Positions 1-6,093 of a DNA stretch of 6,618 nucleotides are shown here, piece after piece (position 1 is the first letter of the stretch; the number at the start of each line of letters is the position of its first letter). The stretch is from Planctomycetota bacterium (GTDB taxonomy: Bacteria; Planctomycetota; Planctomycetia; Pirellulales; Thermoguttaceae), in contig JAJYGU010000258.1 of the NCBI GenBank assembly GCA_021784975.1, positions 1 to 6,618 of the forward strand. Direction: 5' to 3'. A program made the translations under genes and the position numbers. The notes beneath the pieces were generated by a model. The model did no database searches. It was not told the DNA's origin and saw only the letters and a program-made list of their open reading frames with translations.

Positions 1-2063
1 CGGTAACGGCCGTTGACCACCCAGACCGAGCCGTCGTCGTAAGAATACTGCACGTGGAGCGTCTCGCAAGCTTTCTTGGCACCGTAGTAGGCGCCGCCGA
101 CGTTGAGATACCAGTCGACGTACTGCCAGGTCATGGCCGCCGGCCAAGCCACGTCGTATTTCCAGGTGGTGATGCCGGTGGCGCGGTACTTGTTGCGGCC
201 GTAGGCTTCGAACATGGCGCGGGCGCACTCATAGTTCATCGTTTGGGCCTTCTTGCAGAAGGTCCGAATGCCGTCGGAGGGGCCGTAGCGGGCGTCGAGC
301 TGCTGCAAGAGCACGTCGAAATAGTGAATGCCCTGGGCGACCGTGTGCAGCGACCAATCGGAATTGGTGACGGGCCACTGGTCCTTTTCGGGCAACATGC
401 GGCGGATGCTCTCGTAGGGGGCCACGATGCCGCCGATGCCGCCCGACTGGGCGAAGCCCCAGGCCCCGTCGTTCTTGCCGGTGTAATACTTCGACGGGTT
501 GGCGAACGTCCACAGCTCGCGGGTGCCGGTCCGGGTGCCGCCGGTTTTGAGCCGCTCGTTGACGTTGAACGCGCCCGAGTGCGGCTGGTAGCTTCGGTCG
601 GGAATGAACCGGGCGATCAGGCCGCGATAGGCCTTGTCGAGCGAAGGCGTGGGATAGGTCTCGTCGTGTCCCAGGAAGTGGACCAGGCTGGGGTGGTTGC
701 GGATCCGCAGGATGGTGTCCTTCACGCACGCCACCGCCAGCGGCTCGTCCGGGATGCTGCGGCCAAAAAGCTGCTGGGTGACCATCACCCCGTGCCGATC
801 GCAGAGGTCGTAAAACTCGTCGGTCTCGCGGATCGAAAAACCTTCGGAGCGGAGCATATTGAGGTTCGCCTCTTTGGCGTAGCGGATCAGGGCGTCGTAG
901 CGGCGATGCGAGAAACGCAGGAGTATGTCGCAGGTCATCCAGGCCCCGCCGCGGATGAGCACGTCCTTGCCGTTGACCTGGAACTTCCGCCAACCTTCTT
1001 GGTTCAAAGCACTGGTGATCTTGCGGATGCCAAACCGCGTGGCGGCGGAGTCGGAAGTCTTGCCGTCAACGTTCGCGGTCAAATCGAGCCGATAGAGCTC
1101 CTGCGGCCCCATCGGGTTCGGCCACCACACCCGCGGCTTGGCGATATTAAGCTGCCGGTATTCTTTCGGCTCAAATTTCACCCACCGCGACTGCTTGGCC
1201 GCCAGCGAGACGCGCTTGGCGAAGCTGATATTCTCGATCTTCCCTTGCAGTTCCGTTTCCACCGCTTGATCGGTGAGATTGACGATCTGCGCCGAGACGG
1301 TGAGGCTGGCCTTGGCCAGCGACGGGATTTCGAGATCGGGCAGTACGAACGGATTGTGGACCGCCACCGGGCCGGTGGCCTTCAGATAGACCTTTTCCCA
1401 GATGCCCATGTTGGCGTCGGGCGGCTGCGGGCAGTGGTCGTCCCAGCCGGTGGTGGCCTCGATCTGCTTGGTGTTGTAGCGTTTCTCCGGGCCTTGGGCG
1501 GGGCCGATGACCTCGACGGCCAGATAGTTCTTCCGGCCGGGCTTGGCGGTGGCGGTTACGTCGAACCGGAAGCGGCGAAACATGCCGATCACGTCCTTCG
1601 CGTCGGCGACCTTCCGGCCGTTCAGCCAAAGGTTTGCCCGATAGTTGATGCCGTCGAAGCAAAGCGTCAGTTGCCGGCCGGCGTAATCGGCGGGAATGTC
1701 GAAAACCAGCCGATACCACCAGGGCTTGCGGAACGGGCTGTCCGCCGGCATGACCATCCAGCGGCCGGCACGGTAGCCCGGGGCCCGGGTGAGGTTGTCC
1801 CCGTAGAAGGGATCGGGGCAAACGCCGTTATCGACCAAGGCGGCCAGGACGGTCCTGGGCACGCTAGTAGTGTACCACCCGTCGGTCGAGGCCTGCTGGC
1901 TCGACAGGACTGCGCCGTCGGCGCTGACTTTGGCCGCCGACTGGAGCTTCCAGCCGTCGCGCAAGGGGAGGGTTTGTTCCGCGCGAGCCACAGAGATCAG
2001 CGTAACGAAGCAGGCAGCCGTGAGCGCGGCCAGATAGAAGAGGATACGAAATGGGTTGGTCAT
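1..2063 (-). CDS. Secreted glycoside hydrolase family 2 protein, exo-beta-D-glucosaminidase-like (3' end beyond window)
   Basis: The frame is open from ATG at 2063 to the window edge (687 codons, C-terminus missing). The start follows GGGAG at a 9-nt spacing. Residues 1-28 form a Sec signal peptide: a hydrophobic stretch ending in ARA, with likely cleavage before E29, so the protein is exported. About residues 60-215 look like the GH2 sugar-binding jelly roll (WWYR near 114, then LWLNGRKV and GMFRRFRFDVT). An immunoglobulin-like domain and a TIM barrel follow. NHPSLVHFLGHDE puts the acid/base glutamate at E468. The segments AMFEAYGRNKY (after E612) and GAYYGAKKACETLHVQYSYD near the end closely resemble exo-beta-D-glucosaminidases such as CsxA, as I recall that family. 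Where CsxA has its nucleophile (WGFNSETSAG type), this protein reads WGFAQSGGIGG, with S540 at the expected glutamate position. Family membership is secure. Substrate and hydrolytic activity are not. It sits 15 bp downstream of the oxidoreductase gene and is probably co-transcribed with it. Confidence 0.88.
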   Translation of the reverse strand, partial: MTNPFRILFYLAALTAACFVTLISVARAEQTLPLRDGWKLQSAAKVSADGAVLSSQQASTDGWYTTSVPRTVLAALVDNGVCPDPFYGDNLTRAPGYRAGRWMVMPADSPFRKPWWYRLVFDIPADYAGRQLTLCFDGINYRANLWLNGRKVADAKDVIGMFRRFRFDVTATAKPGRKNYLAVEVIGPAQGPEKRYNTKQIEATTGWDDHCPQPPDANMGIWEKVYLKATGPVAVHNPFVLPDLEIPSLAKASLTVSAQIVNLTDQAVETELQGKIENISFAKRVSLAAKQSRWVKFEPKEYRQLNIAKPRVWWPNPMGPQELYRLDLTANVDGKTSDSAATRFGIRKITSALNQEGWRKFQVNGKDVLIRGGAWMTCDILLRFSHRRYDALIRYAKEANLNMLRSEGFSIRETDEFYDLCDRHGVMVTQQLFGRSIPDEPLAVACVKDTILRIRNHPSLVHFLGHDETYPTPSLDKAYRGLIARFIPDRSYQPHSGAFNVNERLKTGGTRTGTRELWTFANPSKYYTGKNDGAWGFAQSGGIGGIVAPYESIRRMLPEKDQWPVTNSDWSLHTVAQGIHYFDVLLQQLDARYGPSDGIRTFCKKAQTMNYECARAMFEAYGRNKYRATGITTWKYDVAWPAAMTWQYVDWYLNVGGAYYGAKKACETLHVQYSYDDGSVWVVNGRY

Positions 2064-2073
2064 GGTAGCAAAC

Positions 2074-2078
2074 TCCCG
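2074..2078 (-). promoter_or_regulatory. Ribosome binding site of the GH2 gene, abutting the upstream stop codon
   Basis: The minus strand reads TAACGGGAG: the oxidoreductase TAA stop, one base, then the GGGAG box, and ATG 9 nt further on. The tight packing suggests one transcript and possible translational coupling of the two genes. Confidence 0.65.
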
Positions 2079-3395
2079 TTAGCGTAGCTTGGTGATCCCC
2101 GGCATCGCGGTGGCGTAGCGGCCGTGGGCGCCGGGCTTCACCGGCGGCTCGACGTCCCAGGCGTAACGCGGCAGGGCGAAACTCAATTGTGACTTGAGGG
2201 CGTCCTCCCAACTGATCCGCTGACCGGTGTAGCAGACCATTTGGGCCAGGATGGCCAACATGGAGCTGGTGTGCATGTAATCGCCGCAGTTGAACGGCTT
2301 GCCGCTGCGGATGGCGTCGAAGAATTCCTTGTGCTCGACATCGTACATGCTGGGCTTGGGACCCTCATACCGCCACGGTTTCCGGCCTTCGATTCGCGGC
2401 CGGCTGGGCAGGACGGCGCGGCCTTGGGTACCGAAGATCACATCCGAGGTCTCGTTGCAGCAGCCGAGCATGTCGCGGCAATAACCAAACACATGCACGC
2501 CGTTGGCATACTCGAAGACCACGGCGTGATGGTCGAACTGGTCGCCATACTCGGGACCGAGGCACACCTGGCGGCCGCCCATGCCCCAGGCGGCTTGCGG
2601 CGGCACGTCGCCCAACGCCCACGAAGCCTTGTCGGTGCTGTGGATCAGTTGCTGGGCGGTTTGGTCGCCCGAAAGCCAGTTGAAGTGATACCAATCGCGG
2701 AACTGGAACTCCAACTCGCTCCAGCCCGGCTGACGCTTGCGGAGCCCGTAGGGCGTGGTGAGGTATTTTTCTTGGATGGCGATGATCTCACCGATGGCCC
2801 CGTCGCGGACCCGTTTCATGGCCTCGCGAACGCCCGGGTCGAATCGCCAGCACAAGCCCGAGAGAAGGCAGAGCTTCTTCTTTTTGGCCTCCTCGGCGGC
2901 CGCCATCGACATCTTCATGCCCGGCACGTCGATGCCGTGCGGCTTCTCGCAGAAGGTGTGTTTGCCGGCCTCAATGGCGGTTTTCAGGAAGGGGGGATGG
3001 AAATGCGGCGGCACGGCGATGAGCACCACGTCGACGCCGCTCTGGATCAGCTTCCGGTAGGCGTCGAAGCCTACAAAGCAGTGGTCGTCGTCGACCAGGG
3101 TCTGGGCGGGATGCGATTTCTTCAGCAATGCCCGGTGGATCTTGATGGGCTCCGCGAACAAGTCGGCCATGGCCACCAGGCGGACGTCCTTGCCGGCGTT
3201 CATAGCGTTGCCGGCGGCTCCGGTGCCGCGGCCGCCGCAGCCGATCAAACCCACTTGGATCACGTCGCTGCCGGCGGCGTGGGCGCCGCGGGCCATCGAT
3301 AGGGCGCCACAGGCCGCCGCCCCCGAAAGCAGCGATTTCTGCAAGAATTGCCGCCGTGACGACGAGGTACGTTCAAGGTCGTGGCGCGGAGCCAT
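2079..3395 (-). CDS. Tat-exported Gfo/Idh/MocA family NAD(P)-dependent oxidoreductase
   Basis: The protein has 438 residues from ATG at 3395, chosen because AGGAG lies 6 nt upstream and because it puts a twin-arginine signal at the very N-terminus. In-frame sequence continues upstream to 3653, but it has no signal or family similarity and would cover the promoter. SSSRRQFLQK (R14, R15), then a hydrophobic Ala-rich stretch and AHA, predict Tat export and cleavage near residue 40. This fits a protein that folds around a bound nicotinamide cofactor before export. The Rossmann motif GLIGCGGRGTG is at 49-59. The family EKP motif (E150, K151, P152) is within HTFCEKPHGID. The catalytic-domain segment WLSGDQTAQQLIHSTDKASW contains H252 and D255, the usual His/Asp pair of this exported subfamily. 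Such proteins oxidise or reduce sugar and polyol hydroxyls; some relatives (GH109) use transient oxidation to cleave glycosides. The substrate cannot be read from the sequence. Its GH2 partner implies exported carbohydrate processing. Confidence 0.93.
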   Translation of the reverse strand: MAPRHDLERTSSSRRQFLQKSLLSGAAACGALSMARGAHAAGSDVIQVGLIGCGGRGTGAAGNAMNAGKDVRLVAMADLFAEPIKIHRALLKKSHPAQTLVDDDHCFVGFDAYRKLIQSGVDVVLIAVPPHFHPPFLKTAIEAGKHTFCEKPHGIDVPGMKMSMAAAEEAKKKKLCLLSGLCWRFDPGVREAMKRVRDGAIGEIIAIQEKYLTTPYGLRKRQPGWSELEFQFRDWYHFNWLSGDQTAQQLIHSTDKASWALGDVPPQAAWGMGGRQVCLGPEYGDQFDHHAVVFEYANGVHVFGYCRDMLGCCNETSDVIFGTQGRAVLPSRPRIEGRKPWRYEGPKPSMYDVEHKEFFDAIRSGKPFNCGDYMHTSSMLAILAQMVCYTGQRISWEDALKSQLSFALPRYAWDVEPPVKPGAHGRYATAMPGITKLR

Positions 3396-3401
3396 AGCGT
3401 T

Positions 3402-3406
3402 CTCCT
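3402..3406 (-). promoter_or_regulatory. Ribosome binding site of the oxidoreductase gene
   Basis: On the minus strand this reads AGGAG, followed by AACGCT and then ATG at 3395. It fixes the start at 3395 and argues against the upstream extension to 3653. Confidence 0.75.
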
Positions 3407-3436
3407 GCAAGGTTGAAGGTCGCCGTACAGGAGGCC

Positions 3437-3465
3437 AGTATACGGGCCGATCGGCCGAAAAGCAA
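3437..3465 (-). promoter_or_regulatory. Predicted sigma70-type promoter of the oxidoreductase-GH2 operon, with a 12-bp palindrome in its spacer
   Basis: On the minus strand a -35 box TTGCTT (3465-3460) is followed by exactly 17 nt and a -10 box TATACT (3442-3437, five of six consensus bases). Transcription would begin near 3430, giving a leader of about 35 nt before the ATG at 3395. The spacer contains a perfect 12-bp palindrome, GGCCGATCGGCC at 3445-3456. That is where a repressor or a MerR-type activator could bind. The boxes and palindrome are read directly from the sequence; promoter activity is inferred, and consensus rules from proteobacteria may not transfer fully to planctomycetes. 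Confidence 0.55.
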
Positions 3466-3560
3466 TTTGGCGCACGTTGCCGAGCGACGTCTGATCCATC
3501 GCGAACCCTGTCCAGGACCCAAAATGGGCCGCGACCCCACTGGTGGCGGCCAATGCCCGG

Positions 3561-3569
3561 TGGTATTAT
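3561..3569 (+). promoter_or_regulatory. Possible extended -10 promoter element of the C1 cassette
   Basis: TGG followed by TATTAT matches an extended -10 (TGn plus five of six bases of TATAAT). No good -35 is seen 17 nt upstream, which is normal for extended -10 promoters. The leader would be about 47 nt, too short for a cobalamin riboswitch. Confidence 0.35.
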
Positions 3570-3622
3570 GGTAGCAATGTCGTGGACTGAAGTCATCCGG
3601 TTCTGTCCTGGGAGTGATTCCA

Positions 3623-4252
3623 ATGTCCGACTATTCGGAGTTGTACAACGCAATCTTGACAGGCAATGCCAAGAAGGCTGAAGAGGTCACCAAGGCCGCC
3701 CTGGCGGCCAAGGTCGATCCCACCGAGCTGGTCCAGAAGTACATGATTCCCGCTATGGACGAGGTCGGCAAGCGGTTCGAGTGCAACGATTATTTCGTGC
3801 CCGAACTGCTCATCGCCGCCCGGGCCATGAAGACCTCGCTCGAGCTCATCACGCCGATGCTCAAGGCGGTGGGGGCGGAGCCGGTGGGCCGGGTGGTGAT
3901 CGGCACGGTGCAGGGCGACCTGCACGACATCGGCAAGAACCTGGTGGCTTCCATGCTGGAAGGCGGCGGCTTCCAAGTGGTCGATTTGGGCGTGGACGTC
4001 TCCCCGGACCGCTTCGTCGAGGCGGCCAAAGAGAAGCAGGGCTCCATCGTTGCCCTGTCCGCCCTGTTGACCACCACCATGACGATGATGAAGGCGGTTA
4101 TCCAGGCGTTGGAAAAGGCCGGCATCCGCGACAAAACGAAAGTGATGATCGGCGGCGCCCCGATCACCCAGCAGTACGCCGACGAGATCGGCGCCGACGG
4201 CTATAGCGACAACGCCAGCGCCGCCGTGGCCTTGGCTCGAAAATTGAAATAG
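3623..4252 (+). CDS. Methyl-carrier corrinoid protein (MtbC/MttC/MtaC-type, B12-binding)
   Basis: The protein has 209 residues, typical of free-standing corrinoid carriers. The start is ATG at 3623, with GGGAG (3610-3614) 8 nt upstream. An in-frame GTG at 3614 overlaps that box and is less likely. Residues 1 to about 88 form the four-helix cap domain (EELVQ-type segment VDPTELVQKYMIPAMDEVG at 31-49, then YFVPELLIAARAM at 57-69). Residues 89-209 are the Rossmann-like B12 domain. GTVQGDLHDIGKNLV at 94-108 contains the DxHxxG signature (D99, H101, G104), in which H101 is the lower cobalt ligand in the family. SALLTTTM at 146-153 and IGGAPIT at 176-182 line the nucleotide-tail pocket. In its family this cytoplasmic protein carries a methyl group on Co(III) between a substrate methyltransferase and a methyl-accepting enzyme. 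The next gene follows after 9 bp, so the two are almost surely co-transcribed. The methyl donor partner is not identifiable here. Confidence 0.95.
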   Translation: MSDYSELYNAILTGNAKKAEEVTKAALAAKVDPTELVQKYMIPAMDEVGKRFECNDYFVPELLIAARAMKTSLELITPMLKAVGAEPVGRVVIGTVQGDLHDIGKNLVASMLEGGGFQVVDLGVDVSPDRFVEAAKEKQGSIVALSALLTTTMTMMKAVIQALEKAGIRDKTKVMIGGAPITQQYADEIGADGYSDNASAAVALARKLK

Positions 4253-4261
4253 AGGGCAGCA

Positions 4262-5830
4262 ATGGTTCCTTCCCATGAGAACATGACTTTTCGCGACTTG
4301 CTCGCATCGGGCAATTTCTATTATGGGGCCGAGGTGGTCAGCACCCGCGGCTTAGAGCCGGTGGACCCGCCGGGCCACCTGGCCTCCTTTGCCAGGGACC
4401 TGTTGGCCGATCCGCGGATCGGCTGGATCTCGCTTACCGACAATCCCGGCGGCGGGCCGATGCTGCCGCCCGACTGGCTGGCCGGGCTGATGGCCGAACA
4501 GCGGGGCCGGGTGGTGGTTCACTTGACCTGCAAGGACATGAACCGCAACGGTCTGGAATCGGCGGCTTGGCGGTACGCCTCCGAGGGCTTCGACAATATT
4601 TTGGCCCTGACCGGCGACTATCCCACCGGCGGCTTCGCCGGGCAGGCCTCGGCGGTCTTCGACTTCGACTCGGTGGCCCTGATCACCCTGCTGCACTCGA
4701 TGAACGGCGGGCTGAGCGTGGCCGGCCGCAACGGCAAGCTGGAAACGCTGCCCAAGACCAACTTCTACGTGGGCTGCGCCGTCTCGCCCTTCAAACGCCA
4801 CGAACGCGAGCTGGTGCCGCAGTATTTCAAGCTGGTGCGGAAGATCGGCTCAGGCGCCAAATGGGTCATTCCGCAACTCGGCTACGACATGCGGAAGTTT
4901 CACGAAGTGAAGCTGCTGCTGGAGGCCCGCGGCATCCAGGTCCCGGTCATCGGCAACGTGTACCTGTTGACCAAGGGGGTGGCCAAGCTCTTCAACAGCG
5001 GCAAGCTGGCGGGCTGCGTGGTGAGCGACGAGCTGCTGAAGACGGTGGAGAAATATGCCGCCGGGCCGGACAAAGGCAAGCAGTTCTGCCGCGAGCTGGC
5101 CGCCAAGCAACTGGCGGTCTTCAAGGGGCTGGGGTTTGCCGCCGGCTATATCGGCGGCATTCACAAGGCCGACGGCTTCGGACCGATCATCGAGCTGGCC
5201 GAGAGCTACGGCCCCGACGACTGGCGGGATTTCATCAAGGAGATCCAGTTCTCGCAGCCCGACGAGTTCTTTTTCTTCGACCACGACACCTACACGGCCC
5301 TCAGCGACGCCAGCCGCATCAGCCGGAGCTACCTCGATTCACTCAAGCATCCGCCGAAGTCGAAGGAAGTGACTTTCAACTATCGGCTCTCCCGCATGGT
5401 GCACCGCATGGCCTTCACCCGCGACAAGGCGTTGTATCCGCTGTTGAAGCGGATGTTCGCCCGCTGGGACAAGAAGCCCGGCTTCTTGAGCCGGATGGGC
5501 TATTCGCTGGAGCGGGTCTCCAAGATCACCATGTACGGCTGCGAGGATTGCGGGGATTGCAGCTTGCCGGACTGCGCCTACCTGTGTCCCAAGCACTATT
5601 GCTCGAAGTGCGGCCGCAACGGCCCTTGCGGCGGCTCGGCCAACGGTCGCTGCGAGCTGGACGACAAGGAATGTTTCTGGGCGCGGATCTACGAGCGGCT
5701 GAAGGCCTACGGCGAATCGGAACACATGCTCGAACGCCCAGTCACGCTTTACAACGCCACGTTGAAGAACACCTCGTCCTGGGCGAATACCTTCCTCGAC
5801 CGCGACCACAATGCGGCGAAGAAGGATTAA
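4262..5830 (+). CDS. Methylenetetrahydrofolate reductase fused to a cysteine-rich MTHFR C-terminal (MetV-like) domain
   Basis: The protein has 522 residues from ATG at 4262, with AGAGGG at 4251-4256 overlapping the stop of the corrinoid gene. An alternative ATG at 4283 (residue 8) is possible. Residues from about 15 to 330 are a MetF-type flavin TIM barrel. E24 (GAEVVSTRG) occupies the position of the catalytic Glu of MetF, and ILALTGDYP holds D119, equivalent to the folate-contacting Asp. The C-terminal part (about 375-515) has ten cysteines at 427, 430, 433, 438, 442, 447, 450, 456, 464 and 471, starting with CEDCGDC. This matches the 'MTHFR C-terminal' family, which in acetogens is the separate MetV subunit. 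They suggest iron-sulfur or zinc binding and an electron donor other than free NAD(P)H. The expected reaction is interconversion of methylene- and methyl-H4folate. It would supply or consume the methyl group handled by the neighbouring corrinoid and pterin proteins. Metal type and electron donor are inferences. Confidence 0.9.
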   Translation: MVPSHENMTFRDLLASGNFYYGAEVVSTRGLEPVDPPGHLASFARDLLADPRIGWISLTDNPGGGPMLPPDWLAGLMAEQRGRVVVHLTCKDMNRNGLESAAWRYASEGFDNILALTGDYPTGGFAGQASAVFDFDSVALITLLHSMNGGLSVAGRNGKLETLPKTNFYVGCAVSPFKRHERELVPQYFKLVRKIGSGAKWVIPQLGYDMRKFHEVKLLLEARGIQVPVIGNVYLLTKGVAKLFNSGKLAGCVVSDELLKTVEKYAAGPDKGKQFCRELAAKQLAVFKGLGFAAGYIGGIHKADGFGPIIELAESYGPDDWRDFIKEIQFSQPDEFFFFDHDTYTALSDASRISRSYLDSLKHPPKSKEVTFNYRLSRMVHRMAFTRDKALYPLLKRMFARWDKKPGFLSRMGYSLERVSKITMYGCEDCGDCSLPDCAYLCPKHYCSKCGRNGPCGGSANGRCELDDKECFWARIYERLKAYGESEHMLERPVTLYNATLKNTSSWANTFLDRDHNAAKKD

Positions 5831-5930
5831 GCGGCCGTCCAAGAACAAGTTGGGGACTGTCCCAATTTTCGTCCGACGAAAATGGGACTGTCCCCTTGGC
5901 GAAAGTGGAAGTTATTAACGGACGGCCGCT
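5830..5930. repeat. Palindromic REP-like element framed by 11-bp inverted repeats
   Basis: AGCGGCCGTCC at 5830-5840 and GGACGGCCGCT at 5920-5930 are a perfect 11-bp inverted pair. Inside them lies a 44-nt near-perfect palindrome, 5852-5895. It pairs GGGGAC with GTCCCC, then GTCCC with GGGAC across one T/T mismatch, then ATTTTCGTC with GACGAAAAT, leaving one bulged A (5864) and a single central C (5874). GGGACTGTCCC, itself an imperfect palindrome, occurs twice in direct orientation (5853-5863 and 5884-5894). The left outer repeat begins at the last base of the upstream stop codon. There is no T-run after the stem, so it is not a classical intrinsic terminator, although the hairpin could still attenuate transcription. 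A dispersed REP-like element is the best guess. Confidence 0.7.
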
Positions 5931-6073
5931 AAGGATGGGATGAGAGATAAAGGGTTGGAGATATGGGAAGGGGCTTGGGGCTTAGAAAGTGGATACAAGC
6001 CGGCGGCACGGATACTCGGAATCCAACCGCCGATCCCTCATCCTTCATCCCTCATCGCTCATCCTTCAACCCT
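5931..6073. repeat. Purine/pyrimidine foldback with degenerate 7-bp tandem repeats
   Basis: The left part is purine-rich and contains two tandem copies of GGGGCTT (5970-5983). The right part, 6035-6073, is a degenerate 7-bp tandem repeat of consensus CCYTCAT, about 5.5 copies. The two parts are imperfectly complementary: 5931-5953 pairs with 6042-6066, and AGGGTTG (5951-5957) is the exact complement of CAACCCT (6067-6073). GGTTGGA (5953-5959) can alternatively pair with TCCAACC (6022-6028), and CGGCGG (6001-6006) with CCGCCG (6027-6032). No gene or confident promoter is seen. The following gene's ribosome binding site lies just beyond. Confidence 0.5.
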
Positions 6074-6093
6074 GCCGCAAGGGATCCTTAGCC

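Larger units (their letters stand above)
3396..3622. promoter_or_regulatory. Divergent intergenic region between the carbohydrate operon and the C1 cassette
   Basis: This 227-bp stretch has no plausible gene. Its left part holds the minus-strand promoter described separately. Its right part holds a possible plus-strand extended -10, TGGTATTAT at 3561-3569, about 53 nt before the corrinoid gene ATG, with no convincing -35 box. Just upstream lies a nested inverted repeat: GGCCGC at 3527-3532 pairs with GCGGCC at 3546-3551, enclosing CCAC-TG-GTGG at 3537-3546. It overlaps the place where a -35 would lie and could be an operator. No riboswitch fold was recognised. Confidence 0.5.

Noticed and set aside
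54..2087. 677-codon open frame on the plus strand, antisense to the GH2 gene
   Set aside because: Its translation has no recognisable family motif, while the minus strand carries a complete signal peptide, GH2 motifs and a ribosome binding site. Long antisense frames are common opposite GC-rich genes.
2241..3302. 353-codon plus-strand frame antisense to the oxidoreductase
   Set aside because: Shadow of a gene with clear Rossmann, EKP and Tat motifs on the other strand.
3537..3542. CCACTG, reminiscent of the conserved core of cobalamin riboswitches, upstream of a corrinoid gene
   Set aside because: The conserved upstream core of that riboswitch is not seen, and a full-length one would overlap the promoter of the divergent operon. 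The predicted leader starts downstream of the match.
3396..3653. In-frame N-terminal extension of the oxidoreductase up to 3653
   Set aside because: It would run into the divergent corrinoid gene, bury the Tat signal internally and cover the predicted promoter. A strong ribosome binding site precedes the ATG at 3395.
3142..3681. 179-codon plus-strand frame across the divergent promoter region
   Set aside because: It overlaps the oxidoreductase N-terminus and the corrinoid start, has no motifs, and no credible ribosome binding site was seen.
3593..4276. Minus-strand frame of 227 codons over the corrinoid gene
   Set aside because: Antisense shadow; the plus-strand product has the B12-binding signature and correct family length.
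5852..5895. Rho-independent terminator after the MTHFR gene
   Set aside because: The hairpin is strong, but the right arm is followed by TTGGCG rather than a T-run, and the element is symmetric with outer inverted repeats. A repeat element fits better.
4567..5943. 458-codon plus-strand frame overlapping the MTHFR gene
   Set aside because: An arginine- and leucine-rich +1 shadow without domains; the overlapping MTHFR frame is fully convincing.
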